Shown: positions 25,062-35,734 of the stretch, in pieces
Position numbering within the stretch: the stretch's first letter is position 1
Layout of the letters: every line of letters starts with the position of its first letter
From: Protea cynaroides
Lineage: Eukaryota; Streptophyta; Magnoliopsida; Proteales; Proteaceae
Direction of reading: 5' to 3'
DNA: 64,000 nucleotides
NCBI GenBank assembly: GCA_028583415.1
Contig: CM053269.1
Location: 47,153,888-47,217,887 of the forward strand
Made by a program: the position numbers and the translations under genes
Notes under the pieces: model-generated
Seen by the model: only the letters and a program-made list of their open reading frames with translations
The model's database searches: none
Told to the model about the DNA's origin: nothing

Positions 25062-25133
25062 GGGCATTTGGTCTAGTAGTATGAACATCGCTTAGGGTGC
25101 GAGAGGTCCTGAGTTCAATTCTCGAAATGTCCC
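25062..25133 (+). tRNA. tRNA-Pro(AGG)-like sequence, probably a pseudogene
   Basis: The 72-nt stretch reads GGGCATTTGGTCTAG at its start and ends AATGTCCC. The acceptor stem pairs with one G-U. The anticodon loop is TTAGGGT with anticodon AGG (25094-25096). The arrangement matches plant tRNA-Pro. Damage: a mismatch at the top of the anticodon stem (A-G), another at the top of the T stem (C-A), a further weakened T-stem pair, and an altered D stem. LINE sequence starts about 10 nt after it. Confidence 0.55.
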
Positions 25134-25139
25134 TGGTTA

Positions 25140-26220
25140 ATTTCTTTGGCTCATAGGTGATGGTTCTCTTCTCGGATTAACTTCTTGTCGGATAAATGAT
25201 TGGGGGATGTTGCTTTGAAGGACCAGCTTGTTCTGCCAATGTGAGTTCGTGACACTAATATGGAGGGTGGTTGGGAGAATTTTTGCTTTGACAATGGCTG
25301 ATTTTGATTCATGTTCGAATTTTTTTGCTTGGTGGATTAGGAAGGAAGGTGTCGTTGAAGCATTTGCGGGGGTTCTTATTCATTGTTTTATCTTGTGTTT
25401 GGAGGGTAGGGAATCAGCTCTATAAGAATGTGTTGCATGGTCAATGCATGGTCCATGATTAAAAAAGGGGTGCGGGGATCTTTCTATTAAACTTCCCTAT
25501 ATGTTTAAATCTGGGGCAGACCTTAGAGTTGTCCAGCTTCTTGATTTATTGACCAAACAAGGAAAACAAGCTCGCGTGGTGGAGCTGTTTTGGAAACTCC
25601 TTACAAAGATTGGTGCATAATTAACTCTCACCGTTGTAGCCTTGGTAACCTAGTTTAGATAGGGGTTGGAGGAGTGATTTGCTTGCATAATGGTAAGGTG
25701 GTTTTTCGCATTTGCTGATTCGGTTGGAGTGGCAACGAATTATGTGGCCGAGTTGAAGAGTGCGATTAGAGGATTGTTTGAAGCTCTTCGGGCTGGGTTC
25801 TCTAGAATCTAGTTGGAATTAGATTCCAGTTCAGTAGCTCAAGCTTTGCGGACTGCTGATCTTTCATGGTGTTTTATGCATTAGTGGAGGGGCCTTTCAG
25901 TTAGGCTTGCTTGTTGTGATGTCAGAATTACTCACTGTTGTTGAGAAACCAACACTGTGGCTGATCAGATTGTTAGGAAAGTTCTCATGATAGAAGATCT
26001 TATATCTGGGATGTTTGTCCAAATTTTGTTAACCGTGAGGTTGTGTGGGGTGCTTCCCACCGGCCTCGGTATAGATTTGAGTAGTTTTGTCAGGCATCCG
26101 AGGTGGCCTTGCTGATGGCATTGCCGAAGATGAGGGTTTTACACCTTATTTAGGGTGTGTTTGTATCTATCATTCTCTCTTTTATCTTAATAAAATTTTA
26201 GGCTTCTAACAAAAAAAAAA
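25140..26220 (+). mobile_element. Second 5'-truncated LINE (zf-RVT end, RNase H, poly-A)
   Basis: It starts near WLIGDGS (about 25149), the same motif as in the 21181 LINE, then jumps to a zf-RVT-like end (FCQCEFVTLIWR, about 25230), so it is also internally deleted. RNase H follows (GGVI..HNGKVVFAFADS, NYVAELKSAIRGLFEALRAG, LELDSSSVAQAL, about 25670-25860). The tail motif ggcattgccgaagatgagggttt and a poly-A run (26211-26220) close it. Stops are frequent. Confidence 0.8.
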
Positions 26221-26459
26221 GTATTGTTTAATTAATTCTATAATACATACCGAAGACAACCTCAGTAACTTTGCGTATTATATGCAAATAATATGGGACC
26301 ATATTATTGTGCCGAAAAAAATTACTTTTTACAAACTATTGAATAAATTTGTGAAAATTTGTGTTTTTTTTTTTATTTTTTTTATTTTTTATACTGAAAC
26401 ATATTATACACGAATAATAAGCATTTACACGGTCCCACCGGCTGTAAGAATTTAAAATA

Positions 26460-26757
26460 GAGAAATTTGTAGAGTGATTTAAGGAGATAAATCTAGGGAA
26501 TTAAATGATTAGAAATAAATTTGTGGAATGATTTGATGAGATAAATTTATGGAGCGATTTAAGGAGATAAATCTAAGGAATGAAATAATTAAAGATAAAT
26601 TTATGGAATGATTTAAGGAGACAAATTTATAGAGTAATTTAAAAAGATAAATTTATGGAATGATTTAATAAGATAAATTTATGGAATGATTTAATAAGAT
26701 AAATTTATGGAATGATTTAAAAAAGAAATGTATGGAGTGATTTAAGGAGATATATCA
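26460..26757. repeat. AT-rich minisatellite, about 26-bp unit
   Basis: About eleven imperfect units of the type agataaatttatggaatgatttaa. Units in the centre (26645-26720) are nearly identical and the edges are more diverged. Confidence 0.8.
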
Positions 26758-27446
26758 CAAGAGTTTGAAATTATAAATTTTAAAAAACAAACTTCAAACG
26801 GATGAGGGAATGTTACCCAATACTTCTTGCGAGATAATTTGATGATTTTATGTATCTTTCACAGATTGCAAGTTTTTTTTTTTATTTTTTATATAAATTT
26901 GTATTTAGATGTTATTATATATTCTATTCTTTGAATGATATGATGTCTATTGCATAGTGAATCTATGCTCGTATTTTTATTCCAAAGGATATTTTTATTC
27001 CAAAGGCTACTGTATTAAAAACGTACCGTACTATTGATGTACATGTTTTTTTAAACGGATTATTGGTTACCGTATCGAGGTCTGTCTCCGTTTATCGTCT
27101 ATACGTATCTGTATCCGACTTTTTCCGTACCCGAACTTACTAATTATGGTCCCTCCTATGTACTGTTTCCAGTTTAGTACAATTTTGACCTCTAAGGTTG
27201 AAACTAAGTTTCTAAAGTCGAAATCGACAGGTTTTACCAAATTAACTTGACATTTTATAAGGTGGTTGGGTCAGGTTTTGACTGAATTTCAATCGAAACC
27301 TGATCAAAACAATGACGTCTCAATTGAAATTTGGGACCTTTGAAATTGAGCCCTCATCTCATTACAACCATGGCTGAAACCGAAATATTTCAATCGAAAC
27401 CATTGGTTTGATCGCGATTAGAACCATGATTCCCACACATGATACA
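26758..27446. other. Noncoding DNA, no recognised feature
   Basis: AT-rich, then a more mixed patch (27030-27430) with repeated cgtacc/ccgta and caatcgaaac words. No gene or RNA is supported. Confidence 0.4.
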
Positions 27447-27840
27447 GGTACAGAAGGAATTAAGAGATCCCTTATCTCAATTCATAAACCGGTCATGACT
27501 TCAAATTGATGAAACTGCCCAAGACAGCCTCTAGTCGATCCAAATTTCACTAAACGCGTCATGCATCTCATAACAGTAATCAGGATAGCCACTCTACTCT
27601 GTCATAAGCTTCGTTAAATCAAGCGTGGAGGCTATCAAACCTTGTCTTCCGCTTAATCTTCTTCCCTCTTCTCAGTCTTTATCCTAAGTGCTTAACCTCC
27701 TTCCCTCTTCTCAGTCTTTATCCTAAGTCCTTTATTCTCTCTAACTTCCTTCTTTCCATCCCTTCTCTAGGTCTTTGCCCTAAATTCTTTATTCTCTCTA
27801 ACTTCGTCCTCTCCTTCCCCTCTCTCTCTCTCTCTCTCTC
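27447..27840 (+). repeat. Dispersed repeat copy 2 (pairs with 23256-23600)
   Basis: Matches the copy at 23256 from acagaaggaattaagagatccc through cgcgtcatgcatctcata to the ctctctaacttc region. It contains a small duplication of ttccctcttctcagtctttatcctaag (about 27660-27730) that the other copy lacks. Confidence 0.7.
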
Positions 27841-27843
27841 TCT

Positions 27844-27925
<82 letters not shown>
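27821..27925. repeat. Compound microsatellite (CT)n(TA)n
   Basis: About 12 CT units (27821-27844) are followed by about 40 TA units (27845-27925). Reading frames across it are artefacts. Confidence 0.9.
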
Positions 27926-27927
<2 letters not shown>

Positions 27928-28325
27928 CTCTATTATGACTAACAAAATTTACAAGGGTTGCCCAAAGTCCTGAAAGTCTAGCATGGAAAAAAAAAAGCAT
28001 TTGGACTAAGAACAAAGGTTGACAAAAGATACAAAATAACAGTAATAAAATCATATTCTAATTAAATGGGATCGCCTAGATTGCCTTGCCCTCCAATCAA
28101 TTATGTTCAAGAAAACTTCATTCATCTCGTTTAGCAAATATTATTATTATCATTATTTATCTTTAATATTATTATGAGTCAACATGAGCAAGGACTGATA
28201 CATAGTATATAATCAAGTAGATCAAGTGAATGTAACAAGGGTTGTAACAACATGGAGCTACAAACGTCTCCCTTCAACACACATTCATTGGCCATCACAA
28301 AAACCTCAATATATATATAGGGAAC
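27926..28325. other. PR-1 3' flank
   Basis: AT-rich noncoding DNA. On the minus strand it holds the PR-1 3' UTR and presumably its polyadenylation signal. An ATT-rich run is at about 28140-28175. Confidence 0.4.
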
Positions 28326-28817
28326 TCAATAAGGACGTTCGCCTAAGTAGTTGCCTGGAGGATCATAGCTACAGATGATGAAGGTCCCTGAACCATTGCT
28401 GCACCGAACTCTAGCACAACCAAAGTGAACGGAGTTGCGCCAAACCACCTGTGTGTAGTGCCCACACATTTGGCCCCCCGTACAAGAATTGGAATTGTAA
28501 TCATAGTTAGCTTTCTCAGCGACCCACATATTCACAGCCTCTGTGGCCGACATGTCACCAGAACTCATAGCTAGATTCTCACCGTACCTTCCACCGGAGT
28601 GCACCAATTTACAATCTCCAGCTCTCTGGTTGGCGTAGTTTTGAGCGTTAGCAGCTACTGTGTCATCCCATGTAATTGATCCAACTCTAACCTTGGAACG
28701 GGCGGCATTGTGGGCTGCTAGGTAGTCCTGTTGAGAGTTTTGGGCTTGGGAGACATGGAAGAAAACTAAGGCAACAAGACAAAGAAGAACTACGTGAAGC
28801 TTATATGATCCCATCAT
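28326..28817 (-). CDS. PR1: Pathogenesis-related protein 1 (PR-1), secreted CAP-domain protein
   Basis: A secreted plant defence protein of the CAP/SCP family, usually apoplastic, sterol-binding and induced by salicylic acid or pathogens. Intact single-exon gene of 163 aa, the usual length. Residues 1-25 or 26 form a signal peptide with a hydrophobic core (VVLLCLVALVFF) ending SQA/Q. The CAP fold follows: HNAAR (His36), YGENLA (Glu80), GHYTQVVW (118-126, His120) and the C-terminal CSYDPPGNYLGERPY. Six cysteines (69, 112, 118, 134, 139, 149) match the three conserved disulfides. The last 11 residues (153-163) match the CAPE1 peptide pattern PxGNxxxxxPY, preceded by CSYD in place of the common CNYD. 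The first of two adjacent ATGs is used. The gene is flanked by repeats. It is the clearest functional gene in the window. Confidence 0.97.
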   Translation of the reverse strand: MMGSYKLHVVLLCLVALVFFHVSQAQNSQQDYLAAHNAARSKVRVGSITWDDTVAANAQNYANQRAGDCKLVHSGGRYGENLAMSSGDMSATEAVNMWVAEKANYDYNSNSCTGGQMCGHYTQVVWRNSVHFGCARVRCSNGSGTFIICSYDPPGNYLGERPY

Positions 28818-29031
28818 AGATATTGTAAGAGAGATCCTAGATACAAAATGAGATAACAGGATTATGCTATTTATAGTGATCTCAAGATATTAGTCAAGAA
28901 AGAATTCTCAATCAAAGCTTACGGTTCGATGGATTTGATTTCTCCAGATGAATCGTCAACCCTAGTTAGACCTGGTTATAACTTTCTTTCCTGGCTCTAA
29001 ACTTTGTTTGGAAATAGAAGATTGATTGACT
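28818..29031 (-). promoter_or_regulatory. PR-1 promoter: TATA box, W-box, TGACG motif, cut by a copia LTR
   Basis: On the minus strand TATAAATA (28868-28875) lies about 50 bp before the start codon. A W-box TTGACT (28892-28897) is just upstream of it and a TGACG half-site (28954-28958) lies further out. These are binding motifs for WRKY and TGA factors, which control PR-1 genes in other plants. The copia 5' LTR begins at 29031 and its junction reads TTGACT on the plus strand. Native promoter sequence is therefore limited to about 213 bp. Function is inferred from motifs only. Confidence 0.6.
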
Positions 29032-29471
29032 GTAAAATCTTTTTCTGATTTTATTATTATGGGCAACATTATCTTACTTGTCTATTTTGACTGGTGGGAA
29101 TCCAATCAAGGTTGATTGATTATCCCTTTCTAAATATAAATCAAATATATTCCATTATGAGATTAGAATAGATTTGAAATCTAAATCATTATAAATATAA
29201 AGCAGGGTCCCTATAGTCTCTCTCTGCGTGAAAACAAAATGACCCATACCTAAGGGAGAGGAGACTGTAGAAGATCTCTGTTAGGAATCAGACAAAAAGA
29301 AAAAGGGCGAAAAACAATCTTCTACTAAAATGTATGTCCTATCTCTTTTATTGATTATGTTATTACTCAAATGTATTTTATATTCCATATGGGATTCATT
29401 GAAATGAAGTTTATTTGGATGGATGTAAATACATTGAAATGAAGTTTATTTGGATGGATGTAAATACAACA
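29031..29471 (+). repeat. Copia 5' LTR (441 bp)
   Basis: TGTAAAATC...ACAACA. Against the 3' LTR it has one extra copy of a segment of about 35 bp (ttgaaatgaagtttatttgg...) in direct tandem near its end (29397-29466), which explains most of the length difference. Confidence 0.93.
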
Positions 29472-29472
29472 G

Positions 29473-29483
29473 TGGTATCAGAG
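29473..29483 (+). other. Copia primer binding site (initiator tRNA-Met)
   Basis: TGGTATCAGAG begins 1 nt after the 5' LTR and matches the initiator tRNA-Met 3' end. Confidence 0.88.
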
Positions 29484-29754
29484 TCATCCCACATGGATTT
29501 AAAAACATTGAATATTGAAACATAAGGAAATTTTTTTTTTTAGTTCCCATTTGAATTTTTGGTGAAAAAGAAGAGATTTAAATAATCGGATAATTTTTCG
29601 ACCGTCAAAATTACAAGAAAAATATACCAATGTGTAGATCTCCCTGAGACGGTCATGGTGATATAAAAATCACCGTCGTCGACCACCGGACGTGCCATCA
29701 CGCGCCAACGAAAGAAGTCAGTGAGATCCACTCGTTGGTTTAAAAAAAAAAATG

Positions 29755-30075
29755 GGCGGGCGACCGGGTTGACCCGAGACCGACCCGGCGTCAGAACCTC
29801 TACCCTGGTAACCCGGGCCGGCTAAACCCGATCCGATCTAAGCCGAGACGGTTCAGCCAAGTCGGGTCAACCCGACCCCGATAAGGCAAAGTTGGGTCAC
29901 CCGACCTGGAATATAACTCGACCCGGATAAGCTGGAGTCGGGTTAACCCAACCCGGATAAGGCAAAAATGGGTCAACCCGACCCGAATCATGACCTGGAT
30001 CGGGCTGACCCGGTTCTGTTTTTGGGGCGAGATTGAATAAACCGAAATGGACCCGGACCGGGGTGTTTTAAACCG
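29755..30075 (+). repeat. GC-rich degenerate array in the copia leader
   Basis: Repeated words of the form GGGTCAACCCGACCCGGATAA, with variants of gataaggcaaa in between, in about six irregular units. The surrounding DNA is AT-rich. Many words are self-complementary (GGGTtnACCC), so hairpins are possible. Confidence 0.75.
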
Positions 30076-30463
30076 AACCGAAAATCCGTTCAGGCTTTAG
30101 GGCCTGTTTGGATCACAGGCAAGTGATCCCACGCGTCGACTTTAATCGGCGCGTGAGGGTGCGTTATAGGTCCGATTGACCTAAATTTTTTTTCGTTGAA
30201 TTCCTTTTTTGATTATCTTCATTCTGGTATATCTGTAGTGTCATTTTTGGAATCCCAAAGCTATAGTAATTGGATAAAAGCTAGTTTTGGGAGTATTTTA
30301 TAAGGTTTTTTATAATTTTAAATGATGAGATGATTACCGGATGAGTAATTTACATGTTTATATTGGTTTGTTGAGACATAATTTCATGTTTTCAATTTTT
30401 GAATCATATTCTATATGACTACATATTAGAATTTACAGATATAATTGTGTAATAGAGTAAAAC

Positions 30464-30930
30464 CCACCAAAGTGGCATACCTATTGCATGGTTATGTCTG
30501 CAAATTCAAGAATTTTATTTTATACAATAGTAATCAAGCCTGATGATGCACCCCAAAGGTGGCATTGTCCAGTTATGTTAGTAACATGCACTCATTGATT
30601 AAGGATGATCGGCTGAGGGTTTTTTCATTCACCCAAAGGTGATGAAATTTTTTGAAGTCATCATTTCTTGACGGTTTTGCCTGGATATCTAAGAGGACCA
30701 GTGCATGTTTATCCCAAAGGATAAATGTGTAGTGCGGTTGACTCTTAAGAAAAGAAATTATTTTAAAGATGTTCGACTGAGGATTTTTCATTCACCCAAA
30801 GGTGATGAAATTTGTTGAAGCCATCATTCCTTGACGGTTCAGCCTGGATATCTAAGAGGACCAGTGCATGCTTATCCCAAAGGATAAGTGTGTAGTGTGA
30901 TTGACTCTTAGGAAGGGAAAATATTCACCT
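30464..30930 (+). other. Duplicated leader module with CAAA-loop hairpins
   Basis: Two direct copies of about 165 bp (30602-30765 and 30768-30930) lie just before gag. Each has two hairpins with loop CAAA: TCACC/GGTGA with an extended stem (30623-30647, 30786-30810), and an 11-bp stem (30704-30729, 30867-30892). Simpler versions of the motif occur at 30464-30475 and 30549-30561. This looks like structured retrotransposon leader RNA; the role is unknown. Confidence 0.7.
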
Positions 30931-31046
30931 CCATTCTGTTGTGTTTTAATGATTTATTTATTTCCTTGATATACACATCAGTGTTGGATATATTAATTGC
31001 ATACATGTTTTTAAATGTAAACTCATATAGTAAATTTCATCTCAGG

Positions 31047-34000
31047 ATGTCGATACCTGCAAATGTATTAGCCTCTCTACCTGTGTTGACTGGTTCTAAT
31101 TATCAAAAATGGTATGAGGCAGTGGAAACTCAACTCAGCATGTCGGATACGGACTTAGCTCTCAGAGAGGATAAACCTACTCTTATCACTCTTGAGAGCT
31201 CTCCCGCTCAGATTCTTAAAATGGAGATGTGGGAAGCTTTTAATTGAAAATCTCTAATCCTGATGAAAAATTCCGTTTTTGAATCTCTTCGTGGTAGTCT
31301 CCAGATGAAAGATATTGCCAAAGAATATATGATAGAGATACAGACGAAATTTAATGTGACAAATAAAAGTCTCAAAATTAGTCTGATGGCAGCCCTAACT
31401 GGAGCAAGGTTTGATTTAAATGGGAGTATTCGAGAACACATACTCGAATTGGTTGCAAAAAGGGAAATACTAAAGTGGTTGGGAACCTCTTTGGATGATG
31501 ACTTTCTAGTTTATCTTGTCTTAACTTCTCTCCCAAATGTATATAGTCAGGTTCATGTATCTTACAATACTCAGAAAGACAATTGAAGTTTGGACGATTT
31601 AATTTCCTTTTGCTCTCAAGAAGAGGATAGATTGAAAAAGAAGAAACCTAAGAGTTCAAATTTAGTTCAGCTCAAACATTTTTCTAAAAAGGGAAGGGGA
31701 ATTGGAGGTGTAGGACCTCAGAAGAAGAAAAAGTTTTTCAAGAAGGGAAATGGAAAACCCTATGATAAATCATATACCTTAAAAGGAAATGATGACAATA
31801 AAGACTTGAATGGCGTGGAGTGCTTCTGGTGCAAAAAGAAGGGATACATGAAGAAAGACTGTCGAGGGAGGCAGGCCTGGTTGAATAAGCAGAAAGAATC
31901 TGGTACTCATCTATCTCTAATATGTTTTGAGTCTTTTCTGGTTGATGCTCCTGTAGATTCCTGGTGGATTGACTCTGGGTCATCCATTCATGTTACCCAT
32001 TCCTTGCAGGGATTTATAAGCCGCAGAGCACCAAGCAGGGATGAGGTTAGTGTGTTCGTAGGGAACGATGTGAGAGTTACAGTGGAGGCCATTGGAGTAG
32101 TTAGACTGCTTCTAACTTCAGAAATTTTTATAGATTTAGAAGACACTGTATATGTTCCCTCAATGAAGAAGAATCTGATTTCTGTGTCAAGACTAGTAAA
32201 TAATGGATATAGTTTGAGTTTTAACAAGAATGGTTTTGATTTATGTCTGAATTCTTCTGTAGTTGGAAATGGAATGGTAGTGAATGGTTTATATCAATTG
32301 AATTTAGCATCTTCTATGGTTTTGAATGTGTCTTCTAAACGTCCTATGCTGGATGAGTCATCCTCTACTCTTTGGCACAGGTGCTTAGGATATATTTCAG
32401 TGGAGCATATGAAAAGACTTATTATTGATGGAATTCTGAAACCTTTACAATTTGATGATATGCCTATCTGTGTGGACTGTATCAAGGGAAAAATGACTAG
32501 GAACAGGAAAAAGAAATCGATTCGCAGCAATGACTTGTTGGAACTGATTCATACTGACATCAGTGGTCCTTGTCCCTCTCCTTCCATTGGAGGTCACCGA
32601 TATTTTATTACATTTATTGATGATTATTCAAGATATGGTTATGTCTATCTGTTGCCTGACAAATCTAGTTCACTGGATGTCTTTAAGATCTACAAAACGG
32701 AAGTGGAGAATTTTTTGTCAAAAAGGATAAAAAGTTGTTAGATCAGATCGAAGAGGTAAATATTATGGTAAGCCAGGTGATTCTACTCAACACCTTGGTC
32801 CTTTTGCCAAGTTCTTACAAGAGCATGACATTATTGCTCAATATTTCATGCCAGGAACCCCTCAACAAAATGGAGATGCCGAAAGAAGCAATAGGACTCT
32901 AAAAGACATGATGAGAAATATGATAAGTAACACCAATCTTCCAGCCTTTCTGTGGGGGGAAGCTTTGAAAACTGCCACTTACATACTCAATAGGGTGCCA
33001 AGTAAATCTGTTCCCAAAACACCTTTTGAGCTATGGACTGGTAGAAAATCGAGCTTGAATCATCTACATGTTTGGGGATGCAGAGCAGAAACCAGATTAT
33101 ATAATCCTCATGAAAAAGTTATGGATCCAAGGACAGTCAGTTGCCATTTTGTTGGCTATCCTACTAGATCCAAGGGATTTAGATTTTACTATCCCAATTC
33201 TACTAATCGGATAGTTGAGACTGTTCATGCCAAGTTCATTGAAGACTCCTGTGAATTAGTAGAACCAAGAAGCTTGGAATTTGATGAAGTCCTTGTATTT
33301 CCTAATTCAGTGATTCCCAGCCCTATTGTGCCTATTGTTATGCATCCCTTGGTCCCACCAATGGCGGAGCACTTTACGGGGATTGAGGTACCTGATCCAC
33401 CTACGACACCAGTGTTGATTGCAGAACCTGAAGAGATGGTCAAGAGATCTACTAGACAACGCAATAGTGCTATTTCTTCTGACTACATTCTATATTTGAC
33501 TGAAAAAGAATTTGACATTGGTCAAGCAATAGATCCCTCTAGTTGTAAGGATGTCATGAATAGTTCTAATGCACCAAAATGGTTGGAAGCTATGAAAGAT
33601 GAATTGTCATCCATGGCTAACAACGGTGTTTAGACGCTTGTAGATTTACCTAATTCTTGTAAACCCATAGGCTCCAAATGAATTTTCAAGACTAAGTGTG
33701 ACTCCAAGGGAAGAATTGAGCGCTACAAGGTCAGAGTAGTAGCTAAGGGATTCACATAGAGGGAGGGAGTTGACTTCAAGGAGACATTTTCTCCAGTCTC
33801 CTCGAAGGATTCCTTCAGAGTTATTATGGCACTTGTGGCTCATTATGATCTCTATAATTACATCAGATGGATGTCAAAACAGCCTTTTTGAATGGAGACT
33901 TGATTGAGGAAGTTTATATGCGCCAACTAGAAGGTTTTGAGGTACAAGGCAAGGAAGAAATGGTTTGTAAGCTCAACAAATCCCTTTATGGTCTCAAACA

Positions 34001-34990
34001 AGCTTCTAGACAATGGTATCTAAAGTTCCACCAAATTATATCCTCTTTTGGTTTTGTTGAGAGTGCTATTAATCAATGCATTTATCACAAAATCAGTGGG
34101 AGCAAGTTCATTTTTCTGGTGTTGTATGTAGATGACATTTTGCTTGCCAGTAGTGATTTGAGTTTACTTGCAAAGACCAATCAATTTCTGTCAGAAAACT
34201 TTGAAATGAAAGATATGGGTGAGGGTTCTTTTGTCCTAGGTATTGAAATCAGTCGTGACAGAAGCCGTAGACTATTGGGACTATCTCAAAGGGCTTATAT
34301 TGATCGTGTACTCAAGAGATTCAATATGTCAAACTGTTCAGCTGGTGAGGCACCCATCAGCAAGGGAGACAAGTTAAACAAGACCCAGTGCCCTAGGAAT
34401 GAGATTGAAAAAAGGTCTATGACTGATAAGCCTTACGCATCTGCAGTAGGGAGCTTTATGTATGCACAAGTCTGCACTCGCCCTGATATCGCTTTTGCAG
34501 CAAGTGTTTTGGGACGTTTTCAGTCAAATACAGGTTTGGCTCACTGGACAGCTATGAAGAAAGTCTTGCGGTATTTACAGAGGACAAAATATTATATGCT
34601 TACCTATGGCAGCAATGATACCCTTGAGATTGTGGGTTATTCTGATGCAGATTACAGCGGATGCCCAGATGACAGGAAATTTACTTCAGGATACATCTTT
34701 ATGATGGCTGGAGGAGCTATTTTCTGGAAGAGTGTGAAGCAAACAATTTTAGCATCTTCTACTATGAAGGCATAGGTCGTGGCATTGTTCAAGCCACGAA
34801 GTAGGCAATCTGGCTGAGGGATTTGATTTCTAGTCTAAAGACTGTGAAAATCATATCCAGACCATTATTAGTGTATTGTGATAATCAGTCAGCTATATCT
34901 TTCTCTAAAAATAATCAGAGGACTGATGCTTCAAAGCACATTGATATCAAGTATCTGTTAATAAAGGAAAAAAAATTGATGATAATCACA
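31047..34990 (+). pseudogene. Copia gag-pol, inactivated
   Basis: Starts at ATG 31047 (MSIPANVLASLPVLTGSNY), the usual copia gag opening. The zinc knuckle (about 31830) is CFWC...GYMKKDC, where Tyr replaces the metal-binding His. The protease site DSGSS (about 31973) is intact. The GAG-pre-integrase motif is LWHRCLGYIS, again with Tyr for His. Integrase follows (IHTDISGP, FIDDYSRYGYVYLL, PQQNGDAERSNRTLKDMMR). Reverse transcriptase has MDVKTAFLNGDLIEEVYM and YVDDILLAS (about 34120). RNase H has YSDADYSGC and decays after 34775. Stops: 31245, 31584, 33631, near 33679 and near 33758. Frame breaks: about 32720 and 33862. Tork/Ale-like; lineage uncertain. Confidence 0.92.
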
Positions 34991-35183
34991 TCATTATAGA
35001 TTAGATCTCGACGATAGTCGAATCTTTTGATCTAATTTTGTAAAAATCATATATTTACATTGATACTTGATTGTATTATTTTGTATGTGGTTTTATGGAC
35101 ATAATGATTAATACAATTGTTTCTTTTCATGATTTAGTATTTGCACTCTTGGTAGTCTGAATGAAAGTTTTATTTAATTTATC

Positions 35184-35530
35184 AGAACACAAAAGACAGT
35201 ATTAAGTCAGAACTCAAAAATCAGTATTAAGTCAAGTCTCAAAAGGTAGTATTAAGTCAGAACACAAAAGGCAATATTAAGCCAAGTCTCAAAAGGTAGT
35301 ATTAAGCCAGAACACAAAAGACAACATTAAGCCAGAACCCAAAAGACAGTATTAAGTCAGTCTCAAAAGGCAGTATTAAGCCAGAATACAAAAGGCAGTA
35401 TTAAGCCAGGACCCAAAAGACAGTATTAAGCCAAGTCTCTGAAGGCGGTATTAAGCCAAAAACATAAATGCGGTATTAAGCCAAATTTTCAAAGGCGGTA
35501 TTAAGCCAAGTTTCGAAGGCGGTAAGCCAA
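35184..35530 (+). repeat. 25-bp minisatellite between copia pol and 3' LTR
   Basis: About 13 units of cagtattaagccagaacacaaaagg or the variant with aagtctcaaaagg. The two variants roughly alternate at first. The last units change caG to cGg (cggtattaagcc). Confidence 0.9.
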
Positions 35531-35734
35531 GGTCAAAATAAACAAGGAGACTTATGTTCGTAATAACAGAAAGTTGTATGTCGTATAATTGAGGTGTATC
35601 TTCTGCTGTTGTTCAACATTAATCTGCTTGTTGGAAGGAAGGAGGTTTGGGATAATTCGGTTTTTAATTAATGGTTTCCATGGCCACACTAGTTTTTAAT
35701 AGTCTTGTGGAATAATGTAGCCCAAGTGGGAGAT

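Noticed and set aside
27718..28054. Open frames over the (TA)n and (CT)n tract
   Set aside because: Pure microsatellite translations (YIYIYI, RERERE).
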